Part shown: in pieces, positions 19,815-30,048 of the stretch
Layout: each line of letters starts with the position of its first letter
Numbering within the stretch: the first letter of the stretch is position 1
Assembly: GCA_963921935.1 (NCBI GenBank)
Contig: OY998175.1
Location: 151,023,309-151,087,308 of the forward strand
From: Galeruca laticollis
Taxonomy: Eukaryota > Arthropoda > Insecta > Coleoptera > Chrysomelidae
Length of the DNA stretch: 64,000 bases
Reading direction: 5' to 3'
Notes under the pieces: generated by a model
The model's input: only the letters and a program-made list of their open reading frames with translations
What the model was told of the DNA's origin: nothing
The model's database searches: none
Position numbers and translations under genes: made by a program

Positions 19815-20818
19815 ATTTTTACTTTTCCGCCCAACCTGTCTAATATGCGAGAAAAGTATTGGTTTACCCACAAAAAAGTTGAAATGTAGAAAAATTTTTT
19901 GAGTTATTTTTACGTTTTTCATCAAGAACAACAAGAAAAAATTGTTTTTAGAAAACAAAATTCTGTGTGTATGTCGTCGTCGTCGTTGTAGTCGTCCACT
20001 TTTCGTTACATGTCTTGTTAGCACGATACAGCCTCCGGAGTGTAACAAGTCACCAATTTTATGAATGAATATTGTTCAGGACGTCTTACAGTTGAATCCT
20101 ATTGATTTTTAACTCACCCGATCCAGTACAACGGGTGCTATGGTACTAGAAGTACGACATTTTTGTCATTTTTGGAGAAATTTCAGTTTGTTAGCACGAT
20201 AGAGCCTCCGGATTGTATACAAGTGACCAATTTTATGATTGGATATTCTTCAGGGGGTCTCACAGATGAACTTGATTGAGTTTCAGCTCACTAGGGCTAG
20301 TACAACGAGTGCTATGGTACTTGAAGTACGAAGTTTTTGTAATTTTTGTAGAATTTTAAATTTGGTAGAACGATACAGCCTCTGGAGTGTCTACAAGTGA
20401 CCAATTTTATGATTGGATATTGTTCAAAGCGTCATAGATGAACCTTCTTGATTTTCAGCTCACTGGAGCTAGTACAACGGGTGGTATGGCACTGGAAGTG
20501 CCACATTTTGGGTCATTTTTGGAAAAAATTCGTGTTATTAGCACAATAGAGCCTCCAGAGTATATACAAGTGACCAATATTATAATTGGATATTTTTCAG
20601 ATGAACCGTATTGATTTTCAGCTCACTATAGCGAGTACAACGGGTCCTATAAATCCAGATATACTACATATTTGGTTAATTTTTGGAGAAATTTCGGTTT
20701 GTTAGCACGATACAGCTTCCGAAGTGTATACAAGTGACGATTTCATGGTGGGATATTATTCAGGATCTCTCACAGATGCGGAAAAGTTAATTTTGATCTT
20801 AAGAACCGTTTATTTTTT
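19815..20818 (-). repeat. Outer right arm of the foldback element, with about five satellite units
   Basis: Begins with ACTTTTCCGCCCAACCTG and CTAATATGCGAGAAAAGTAT (the mariner terminus plus arm junction), passes the GTCGTCGTCGTTGTAGTCGT block, and then has TTAGCACGATA-type markers near 20017, 20191, 20363, 20536 and 20701 (unit 165-174 bp). It ends in the outer terminal repeat near 20818. Confidence 0.75.
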
Positions 20819-21282
20819 AATGACTTAATAATTAATTACATTTTTATTTAGTAATTTCTAATTGTTCTTCAAATCTAAATTTTATTATTATTTTTTGATT
20901 GCGTAGTCGCGATATGTATGTCAGGTAACAACACGTCGCTCTCCACATTTTTGCTACCCATTTTTTGAGTGTCTTCTGTTGGTCGAAATATTCATTCGTT
21001 CCTAACATAGATTTATAAATAAAAGTTTCTAGCAATTACCGATACCTTTGGGTTATTAACAAATAATCGCTCTTTTCTCTGGCCGGTGTACTCCAGGATC
21101 GGACTCGCAAAGAAATATTTAATTGCAAACTTGTATTTATAATAAAAATTCTGTTCTCGTTTTTTCCTTTTTTATCGCATTTGCAGCTAGTGGTTTACGA
21201 TAAACTGGTGAATTTGTAACAACACTCTGTCCGTGTTTTTTTGAATTAGTTTTATTTACGCGCAAAATAATATCTTTTTACA
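20819..21282 (+). repeat. Probable 5' LTR/leader of the BEL/Pao element
   Basis: The stretch before the gag ATG has AATAAAA and TTTATAATAAAA signals, a CTCTGGCCGGTGTACTCC segment and ACTGGTGAATTTGTAACA shortly before gag, which could contain a TGG-starting primer-binding site. No second LTR is present downstream (the element is cut by the pogo-like sequence), so the borders cannot be verified. Confidence 0.35.
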
Positions 21283-22492
21283 ATGGTAAAGCTAAGTAAA
21301 TTTAAGAATCTACGTTCATCTTGTTTAAATGGTATGCAAATTTTATTTGATATTTTGGAAAATGTTAAAGTGGATAAATCGGTAAGATCAATGTGCTTGA
21401 TATGATATTGAAAACTTAAAAGAGAATTTTCTTGAACAACATAACAATATTATTTCGACATTGCTAACTAAAGAAACAGATGTAGACAGCGAGGATAATA
21501 TTCGTACTTGTTTTTTGAATCAGTATTTTCAAGTCAAAGCCACTTATAGTGAAATATTTAATAACAAGGATTTATATAATTCAGCAACCTGTCAAAGCTT
21601 TAAATAACATATAAAACTTCCGAAACTGGAATTTCAGAAGTTTCGAGGTAGTTTTCGAGAATTCGCTTCGTTTGTAGATTTGTTTAACTCAGTTGTTCAT
21701 AATAACGAATATTTATCGGATATAGAAAAATTTCAATAATTGAAAGGATTATTAGAAGGCCCGCCTCAAGGTTTGATTAGAAATTTACCGTTAACTGAAC
21801 AAGATTATAACGTAGCTTACGACCTTTTAGTAAAAATACACGAATAAACGACGATGTGCTTACTCTTTTCAGGAGAATCTAGCAGCGTTAAATTCCGTCG
21901 ATCTACCTACCGAGCATTGGGATTATATTGTTTCTATGCTCCTCTTCTCACGTCTAGATCCTGATAACATGAAATTGTTTGAATTGGAATACAAATCAAC
22001 AGAAATTCTACCTTACGGACAATTAATTGAATTTTTAGAATCTAAACTTATGATAATTTTTCTGAAAACCCTCGCCTGGGAAACACTTCTTCGTCTAATA
22101 AACTTCACTCGCCTAAGCCAACTTATCATAACGCAAAGCACGTCTGAAGCCTACTAGCATCTAAGTCGACTAAACAATGTGCATTCTGCAAAGAAGCCCG
22201 TGGGGTATATGATTGTCCCAGATTTCTCAGACGATCTCCGTTTGATCACCATAATATGTGCAAATCAGCATATCTGTGTTTTAATTGTCTGAGCTCGCCC
22301 CATGAACTACGTGAATGTTCCTCAAAGTATTCGTGCCGAGAATGCAAATCTTCCAAATACCATAGTTTATTGAATTTCGAATCGAAACCAACTCGCATCG
22401 AAAATGTAGCCACCTCCTCTTCACCGCCCGTTTCCAACCATCCGACTACTTCTCTAGTCATAACTCCACAAACGCTGAAAGCGAAATAGAAT
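21283..22492 (+). pseudogene. BEL/Pao Gag with three zinc-binding clusters
   Basis: Starts MVKLSKFKNLRSSCLNGMQI. The core reads IKLPKLEFQKFRGSFREFAS, FVDLFNSVVHNNEYLSDIEK, LKGLLEGPPQGLIRNLPLT, the DUF1759-type Gag signature of BEL/Pao elements. The nucleocapsid follows: CAFCKEARGVYDCPRF, CKSAYLCFNCLSSPHELREC and YSCRECKSSKYHSLLNF, the Cys/His clusters diagnostic of this superfamily. Stops near 21404, 21603 and 21738 and at least two frameshifts (21845-21940) break it. Downstream Pol is on the same strand. Confidence 0.85.
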
Positions 22493-23040
22493 GATGAGAT
22501 ACTACTCTCGACAAGTCTTGTTAATATACCTGACAAACACAATGTTAAACAAACTGTTCGTTGTATGATTGACCCCGGAAGCATGTCGTCTTTTATTCTT
22601 AGGAAAACAGCCAGCCGCTTAGGTCTCCCTAAGACCCATTGTCAAATTGAAGTTCAGGGACTAGCTTCCATGAAAACTCAACTCAGCACTGAGAAAGTAT
22701 CTTTGTCAATCACTCATCGAGAAAAGGAAAATCCAATTTTCCATGCCGAAGCAATTATTTTGGATCGAATTTGTAACGATATTCTTTCTACTAAGTTGCC
22801 ATCCGATTCCTGGACCCATTTAACTAATCTGAATCTCGCAGATTCAAACTTTATCGTTCCAGGTTCAATTGAACTATTATTAGGTGAAGATATATTTTCC
22901 AGATTTTTGTTATCCGGAAAAATATCTGGACACCACGGTGAAACTGATGCCATTAACACCGTATTTGTTTATATCCTTAGGGCCAGGTTGTTACCCAAAG
23001 ACCATCTCTCACTTCTCTATTTTGTTAACTGGTGAACGAT
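22493..23040 (+). pseudogene. BEL/Pao retropepsin
   Basis: A 156-codon frame contains MIDPGSMSSFILRKTASRLG, the BEL protease active-site loop (D-P/S-G-S-x-S-S-F), followed by VQGLASMKTQLSTEKVSLSI. The domain ends with LADSNFIVPGSIELLLGEDI, the conserved L-A-D-x-x-F-x-x-P-x-x-I-D/E-L-L-G-x-D. The usual downstream T-x-F-G-W is not visible; after DAINTVFVYIL the reading degrades and stops at 23033. Confidence 0.85.
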
Positions 23041-24270
23041 ACACCCGTAGATAACATTATACAAAAAATCTGGGAGGTTGAAGATGTCCTAGAAACTGGC
23101 CATTTAAATCTCCATTAACAAGCATGTGAACTAATTTTTAATGAGAATCAGGATCAGAGACAATTCAGGTCTGTATATTATTTCTCTTCCGTTCAAAGAA
23201 TCATCTCTCAGTTTTCCTAGACACGTGATTTAGCTTTACAATCATTTTACTCTCTTGAGCATCGTCTGATCAAACAGATTTGCATAAAAAGTATTCCGAC
23301 TTCATGCAAGAACACCACGAATTAAATCATATAGAATTGGTTCCCAAAATCGAACTAAGTAAAGGACAATATTATATTCCTCATCAATGTGTCGTGAAAC
23401 CTGCTAGTGTATCGACAAAGCTGAGGGTAGTTTTCGACGCTTCAGCTAAAACTCCAAATGGCAAATCTCTTAACATTTGTTTATATGTCCGACCTGAACT
23501 CCAACAAAATATTGTTTCTATTTTATTCAATTTCCGACTTTATAAATTTGTCATGAGCGCAGACGTGAAACAGATGTACAGATTGATCCTAATTTCCCCC
23601 GAATTTCGAGACTATAAACGAATTTTTTATCGTTTCTCACCTGCAGAAGAAATTCAAGAATATCGTCGTTACGTATCGAGTAAGCTCCGCCCCTTATTTA
23701 GCCTTGCCTACCCTTCGACAATTAGCTATCAATGAAGAATCCCGCTTTCCTAAAGCCGCTTCAGTTATTTTTAATTCTTCTTATATTGCCGATTTTCTTT
23801 TCGGAGCTAATACTCTTGACGAAGCTCAATTTATTTTACAAGACTTAATCGCCCTCATCGAAAGTTGTGGCTTTTCCCTTAGGAAATGGTATACTACCCC
23901 CCTCCTGTCACATATGCCACCATCTCATATCAATCCTATTGCCGTAAATTTTGCAGAAGGAGAAAACTCTTCTTCCCTTAAGGTTCTTGGTCTTAAGTGG
24001 AACTCTGTTAATGATTCTTTCTTCTTTTCTGTAATTTCAAATAGAAGCCTTGCCTGTTCGAAAAGATCTATACTCTCTGACCTAGCTCGAATTTATGACC
24101 CAATAGAATTTTTGTCTCCCATTACTTTTTTAACAAAATCATTAATACAAAGACTTTGGATGACAGGCCTTAATTGGGACGACTCACCCCCTCCTGATAT
24201 CGTGCAATACCTTCTCGTACTCCCTCTTTTGTCACAACTACAAATACCACGTACACATTTCATATAATTG
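23041..24270 (+). pseudogene. BEL/Pao reverse transcriptase
   Basis: The frame 23280-23735 has YYIPHQCVVKPASVSTKLRV, VFDASAKTPNGKSLN and FVMSADVKQMYRLI (first catalytic Asp in S-A-D-V). The second half (23704-24267) has RQLAINEESRFPKAASVIFN and then YIADFLFG where the family has Y-V-D-D-F/L: the first Asp of the box is Ala, so catalysis would fail. Next is LKVLGLKWNSVNDSFFF and SDLARIYDPIEFLSPITFL, conserved after the palm. A deletion/frameshift near 23700 removed part of the fingers-palm linker. Confidence 0.85.
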
Positions 24271-24900
24271 GGAACTACTCGGATTTTGCGACGCAAGTGA
24301 AAAGGGCTACGCACGTGTAATCTATCTGAGAACGTTTTACTTTAATAAAATCAACCTACTCTAACTTTTATATGTGTCAAGTTGAAAATCGCTCCACTGA
24401 AAAATAAGCTGACTATTCCCCGATTGGAACTTTGTGCCGCTGTCCTTATTGCATAAGCTGATTTTGTATATTTTGAAAGTCTGTACAATTAATGCCCAGT
24501 CCGTTCATGCTTGGTGAGACTCTCAAATTGTTCTACACTGGATAAATTCTTCTCAGCGCCGGCTTAAAACTTTTGAGGCAAACCGAATTTCATGTATTCA
24601 GTCAAAAATCGCTAGTGACTCATGGAAATAGGTTCCCACTCATCACAACGTAGCAGATGCTGCATCTCGCGGTCTCTCACCCAAATAATTCTTAGCAAAG
24701 AAAAGTTGGATAAATGGCACAAGTTTTTTACTCTCATCCGCATCTTGCTTTCCTGACACTTCGCCGTCAGGACCCATTGAAGTTCCCGCTGAGGAAGAAC
24801 AAAGGCTTGTTCTACTAACAGAACCCTCTCAATCTAATGCTCTGGATACTCTTCTCGAAAATAATTCTTTCTCATCCGAAATTTTACGTATACTAGCTGT
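24271..24900 (+). pseudogene. BEL/Pao RNase H region
   Basis: Reads LLGFCDASEKGYARVIYLR (first Asp), LTIPRLELCAAVLIA (Glu) and AWSDSQIVLHWINSSQRRLK (Asp), then HNVADAASRGLSPK, the end of the RNase H domain with the final Asp. Stops and small frameshifts are frequent. It continues into the integrase linker (LAVLSKCVR). Confidence 0.8.
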
Positions 24901-25370
24901 ATTATCTAAATGTGTCCGATGCTCAACACAGACCCCGAAGCCGTACCAACGCCCAATTGGCAATTTCCCCAGTTTAGGTTCAATGGTGTAAAAGCGTTTA
25001 GTCCCTGCGTTCTTGACTTTGGTGGACTGTTTTTCATCACCTCTTCTCGTTATCGAGGCTCTCGGACTATAAAAGCATATCTATACTTATTTGTATGTTG
25101 TGCGACGAAGGCGTTCCATTTGGAACTCGTTATTAATCTCTCAACTGATGGCTTTCTAGCCACTCTGCAACGCTTTATCGCCCGACGCAATCTTTATTGG
25201 CGTGGAAAAGGAAATTGCTCAATTCATGCAAAGCGCTGCTGATCGGGAAACCATTAAGTTTCATTTTTCCCTCCACCTGGTCCTCATTTTGGTGGCCTTT
25301 TGAAGGTAGGAATCAAATATGTGAAACGTCACCTTATTCGCGTTGTTGATATGCAAATTTTAACATGTTA
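24901..25370 (+). pseudogene. BEL/Pao integrase, truncated
   Basis: The core starts FNGVKAFSPCVLDFGGLFFI, where the family has V-G-V-D-Y-A-G-P, so the first catalytic Asp is displaced by mutation. It continues KAYLYLFVCCATKAFHLELV, NLSTDGFLATLQRFIARR and then loses about 30 residues (the S-D-N-G-T-N-F motif). PPPGPHFGGLLKVGIKYVKR follows in another frame. BEL similarity ends at about 25370, where pogo-like sequence begins. Confidence 0.8.
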
Positions 25371-25384
25371 ATAGTTTTATACAG

Positions 25385-27395
25385 ATCTGGTTTCAATCGA
25401 TAGATAGAATATTTAATGGGGATGAGTCAGGATTCGCCTTATGTCCAAAAACTGGAAAGGTATAGGGAGCTAAAGGATTTAAAAGTTTATATAATATTAA
25501 ACTTGGAAATGAAAAAGAAAACATCACTGTACTCATCGTTTTCAATGCTGCTTGAAAAATTGCTCCACCGCTAGTCTTATGTCAGGCCACCTAGAGCAGT
25601 GGTGGAAGGTATGCTTTCAAATTGGATTTTAGGAAAATCCGATAAGGGGTGGATGATGCACAATGGGCCAATTGTGGCCTAAGTGCTGTGGGGTCACCCA
25701 CCCTTCAAACCTTTACAGATACAGAAGGGGTGGATGACCTCTGAAGTATTGTTTGAATACATCGCGAACGAATTACATAAATGGATACTATTAGAAAACA
25801 TAAAAAGACCAATTATTGTATTTGTAGATGGGCACAAATCCCATATGACGTCTGCTCTCAGCCAATGGTGTCAAGAAAATCAAGTAATCCTTTATGCGCT
25901 ACCACCCAATACTACCCACATCCTTCAACCAGCGGACGTGAGCGTTTTTAAGCCAATGAAAACTGACTGGCAAAAAACAGTTCTTGATTGGCAAAGTAAG
26001 CCTGAAAATATTAACTGCGCTGTCACAAAAATAAATTTTTGTACCGTTTTTATTGGGGTTTTATCAAAAACAGATCAACTTGAAGGATACATTAAAAATG
26101 GATTTAGAAAATGTTGATTGTATCCTTTGAATCCCAATGCTATAGACTACTCTAAATGTGTAATTGAAACTAGAGAAAAACTAAAAAAATCAATCACTAA
26201 AACTAGAAAATCAAGCCCAGCGAGATATCACATCAGCTAAAAAAGTCATTGGAAGGATAAAAACTGAATTGGAGTCATATGGCATAAATGTTGATGTAAT
26301 TTTGAATGAAGTAAATTTGCTTCAAGAAGTGTCACCAAATAAAAGGACCATGAGCTCTAATTCAGTGACGTAAGCAACATTCCAGCCAACATAATGAGCA
26401 CGATATAAATGCACTTAGTACAAATTTAGCTGGACAAGACCCACCAGAAGTAATAATAAATCAAGGATCTGAAGGTTCTTAGACAATTTTCGACAGCACC
26501 TAGTGTGAATCTTGAAAACTGTTTCACAACTTCCTTTGTAAATAATTTGGAAAAAGAACTATATGAACTACCCATAATATATATTTTCCAAATCGATATT
26601 ATTCAAAACAAAGAATTTCCTATCAATGCTCAAATATCTAGGAATCCAGATCTCGACATTAACCAAGTTTTGAATACATCTATTGACTCCCAAAATAAGT
26701 CAATTATGGTTAACCCTGATACCCCAGAAAGTGCCCACTCGTATACCAATAATGAAGAGGAGATAATTATCATCAAACAAATTAAAGTCATTGAACCATT
26801 GAGTACACCAATTACCGACGAACCATTATATATCATGAATACCGACTCAAAATGTGCTAATGAATTATTAGACAATACTAATAATTCAAATCATGACAAT
26901 TGAAATAAGGTACTGTCTCCTCTTACTAACGCATTTGAAACTCATCTTAAATATCCTGATTCCATCAAAAGAAAAAAAACGAATAGAAAAACAACAGACG
27001 ATAAAGCGCCAAGTGCTATTTCCTCCGAAGAGTGGCGAGAATATCATAGAAAAAAAGATGCAAAAAAATCTCAAAAGCAAATGGATATTTGTAAAAGAAA
27101 AGAAGAGAGAAGGAAATTGAAGGAAAATAAGGTACCAACAAAAATGAAGCCAAAGAAAACAGATAGTGACAAAACTTCAAAAAAATTGAAATACCATGTT
27201 ATATGTGTAAGGGTTATTTGAACAGTGACACAAAGGAAGAGGACCATAAAAATATAGGCTGCGATTTTTGTGATAAATGGTACCACAAAAAATGTGCCGA
27301 ATTTTATAACCTTCCTTATACTATTACCATTGTATAACTATCCTTATACAATGGTATTACTGCTTCAAAGGACTACAAATGTGACCAGTGTTAAG
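25385..27395 (+). pseudogene. pogo/Tigger transposase with C-terminal PHD-like finger, N-terminus missing
   Basis: The text starts at RIFNGDESGFALCPKTGKV (first Asp of DDE_1) with no CENP-B-type helix-turn-helix before it. The best frame (25683-26117) has IKRPIIVFVDGHKSHMTSAL (second Asp), YALPPNTTHILQPADVSVFK (third acid) and IKNGFRKC. A long low-complexity linker (26150-26930) leads to KRKKTNRKTTDDKAPSAISS then EEWREYHRKKDAKKS, typical of insect Tigger-like proteins. The end reads CYMCKGYLNSD, CDFCDKWYHKKCAEF and YKCDQC, a PHD-type Cys4-His-Cys3 arrangement. Stops near 25469 and 25554, and several frameshifts, break it. No terminal inverted repeats were identified. Confidence 0.8.
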
Positions 27396-28743
27396 TAATC
27401 GTTAGCATTAAAAAAAATCTTTAGAATTTGTGTATATTTTGTTTTTGTATCAACTCATTGAATATATTAAAATTATTATGTTTTGTGTTCTAATTTTTGT
27501 TTCATTTGATGGGTACCTTAGCAAGTAAAATAAAAGATACATATAAACACAACAATTAGTGCACCAGGTTTATAAGGATCTACGTAGGTATGGTATCTAA
27601 AATCCTATTCTTTTGAAGCGGTCGAGAACCAACTCTAAAGTGGACGAGAATCGCGACGGGTGGTCGAAAACAGGCTAAAATGTACTTTTTTTTACATTCA
27701 TTCCATTTATTCAACAAATTATGAATAAAAACACTAAAAAGACTTTTTAAACCCATTCCAAGACTTCAAACAACCCGAAAATGATATGACAATTGAAATT
27801 TAATTTAATTTTCTTGGATTTATTACATCTCAAAGTCGAAATTCCTGTTAATCGGTCGCAAACCGGCACATTCACCCTATATGTTACTTATAGCTCTATA
27901 CAATTTGATTTATTTTTATTACCTAAACCAAAAAACCTTTACCCCCCCCCCAAGAAAAAAAAATCGACGCGCCTGTTTACGCCGCATAGGTATGTGCTAT
28001 TTTTACGTACCAAAAGTAGACAATAATTTTCGACATTCGATATAAAGTGCTTTCAGTTAAAAAACTAATGATTATGCGAGGACCCATCGTGATATATTCT
28101 TGATTCATGTTTTCGGAAACCGACCGGGATTGTAGATTTATAAGTAGTGCATTAAGTGAGTATGCAGATCTACCCCCACCGATCCCTCCAAGGTGGGTGA
28201 GATTGTTATAAGCTGGACCTTTTTTTTATACAATTATTATTAGTATCAATAAAACTCCATTTCTCTCTCCTAAATTTATCTAAGCAAATCGAACAACATT
28301 TCAGCATCCATTTTATTAAAATTTTCGGATTCTTTCCCCCGTCCTCTAAAACTCGGATAGAAGAGCTACTTCTACAAATATTGATAACAGTTTCCTCGAA
28401 ATCTGAAGACCCTCAGCTAATATCCTCCCTACAAGAAACAATAATGAATATTCAATGCAGTGTAGCGGCAACATCGCTACAAGCTATCCTGCAATTCCCA
28501 TAATCGTGAGTTCGCCAGTCGCGAGTCAGTTGGTTTTTGTTTGTTGTTGTGGACTGTCGCGGCAAAGTCTGTCGGACACCAACAACATCGCTCGCTATTC
28601 GGAATAATAATATAGCGCCAAACAAACAAGTAGTGTGTAACTTTATCAAAATGTGAACAATTTTTTTCTTTGTTGATTATTGAAATACTTGGATTATCAT
28701 TAATGTGATATATTTTCGAATAAACTATTAATTGTTCGAAAAT
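27396..28743. other. No secure gene; contains an unexplained open frame and a mariner-like scrap
   Basis: Mostly unique AT-rich sequence. An open plus frame without ATG (28259-28501) ends with TRIEELLLQILITVSSKSED, SSLQETIMNIQCSVAATSLQ and AILQFP before TAA; I do not recognise it. At 28264-28287 the text CTCTCCTAAATTTATCT..GCAAA matches the non-coding flank of the mariner derivative at 18580-18603. 28500-28740 is relatively GC-richer and could be a 5' UTR. Confidence 0.35.
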
Positions 28744-28804
28744 ATGAATGCGAAAGTGGAACCCCCTCTCATGGTGCCTCACGTGGATATCAACAAATAT
28801 CAAG
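28744..28804 (+). CDS. Possible first coding exon of a host gene
   Basis: ATG at 28744 opens MNAKVEPPLMVPHVDINKYQ and one extra base, then AAG|GTAAAC, a good 5' splice donor at 28805. The ~300 bp upstream lack other ATG-rich coding signal and are less AT-rich than the surroundings, as a 5' UTR would be. No downstream exon is identifiable in the window, so the gene would need a long intron filled by the transposons to the right. I do not recognise the peptide. It may equally be chance: only 20 codons support it. Confidence 0.3.
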
Positions 28805-29061
28805 GTAAACAATTGTTAGGTTCAGTGGCGCGACAAATATATTCAACAAATTCTTTTTATTTAATTTTAAGATCAAAATCACAAAAATGTGCACATTTTA
28901 GATGAAATTATTTTTGAATGACGAACCTAATCATTTTTTTTTCGTCATTTTGTTATTTGATTAAAACGGAACTCAAGTTGCTGTTATAATATAATAGAAC
29001 TTCTCCATCGGTCATTTGTTTTTACCAAAAATTAACATTTAATAAGGAAATGATTAATTAA

Positions 29062-30020
29062 ATTTACTGTTTCGACCCTTACTGTGTGAAATCTACTCAT
29101 ATTACTTTTTTAAATGGTAATAACTGTTTCTAAATAATTCCACAATGAAAAAATGATAAAAAGTCTAAAAAATTGAATGAAGAGAAAAAAGAAGATATGA
29201 TATTACAAATATTAAAGCGTAGATATTATTAGCCCTGCGATATTCTGGATATGGTTTTCTCATACTGTGCAATGATACAAACGTCCAGAATGTAATGCTG
29301 TCTATTTGGGTCAAACCCTTAGAAATGTTGAAATTAGACACAATGAACACTTACGATCATACAAATTAAAATAACCAGAGATACCTCACTACGCAAAACA
29401 TCGACTTGACACCAAACATTCATTAACACCTAACACAGAACTAGAAGTACTACATATTTGTGATAAGAAACAAGAACTAGATATCCTTGAAGAATTAGAA
29501 ATTAGAAGACACTTAAGAGAACCACAATATGAAGTCGTCAATAACCAGATAAATCTAGGGAGTTCTCGACTTTTAAACTATTTTCTTAAGTACAATTACA
29601 AAGATCAGCGCAGATATAGTTTTCCTGGTTTCCTATATCATTGCATAATTATAGTGATCTTAAATGGGATAAATATATACAGGATATCCCCATAGGGCTA
29701 ATACTAAGCTTTAATAGTAGGGAAAAAACTTGATATACTTGACGAAGATAAATTTTTTTAATGGAAATTTACTGTTCCGACACTTTAATATTTGTAATAT
29801 TTCGTCTATTCATATATATTAAGTCAATCACAAGGTAGGTAATTTATTGGTCTAGCTAAAAATAATTATTAAACGTCAGGTAGGCATCATATGAAATGTA
29901 ACTGCTGTCGCTCTGACGATTATATTTAATAATATCGAAACAAATGTCAATTTTTTAGAATTTTTGTCACTTTTTCATTATAATGTGGAAATATTAAGAA
30001 AAAGTTAGTTTCATTTAAAA
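29062..30020 (+). mobile_element. Short Penelope-like insertion: inverted 3' end plus GIY-YIG endonuclease remnant
   Basis: From 29281 the plus strand encodes CPECNAVYLGQTLRNVEIR, HNEHLRSYKLK, HYAKHRLDTKHSLTP and LEELEIRRHLREPQYEVVN, the C-terminal GIY-YIG endonuclease of Penelope-like elements (with the CPEC zinc ligands and Arg/Glu of the active site), broken by one stop. It is nearly the same as 61800-62117. The 3' non-coding part to ~30020 matches 62120-62450. To the left, 29062-29276 is the same 3' end in inverse orientation (compare 57777-58110 and the reverse of 62160-62520). RT is absent. Confidence 0.8.
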
Positions 30021-30048
30021 AAGTGAAATCATTAATATTTCTGAATAA

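Larger units (their letters stand above)
17291..20818. mobile_element. Composite foldback element with satellite-filled inverted arms
   Basis: The outer ends are inverted copies: the left end ATAAACGGTTTCAAAGATTA leads into AAGTTTTCCGCATCTGTGAG, and the right end, reverse-complemented, gives ATAAACGGTTCTTAAGATCA then CTTTTCCGCATCTGTGAG. Moving inward both sides carry tandem ~172-bp units, then a block with ATGGCCGACGAC and an AT-rich 'loop-side' segment ending in TTTCTCGCATATTAAATA. The centre holds a mariner-like deletion derivative (18090-18636). The right side is duplicated: one arm copy at 18639-19190, then Gypsy debris, then a second, longer arm at 19815-20818 that reaches the true outer end. 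Left arm about 0.8 kb. Confidence 0.7.
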
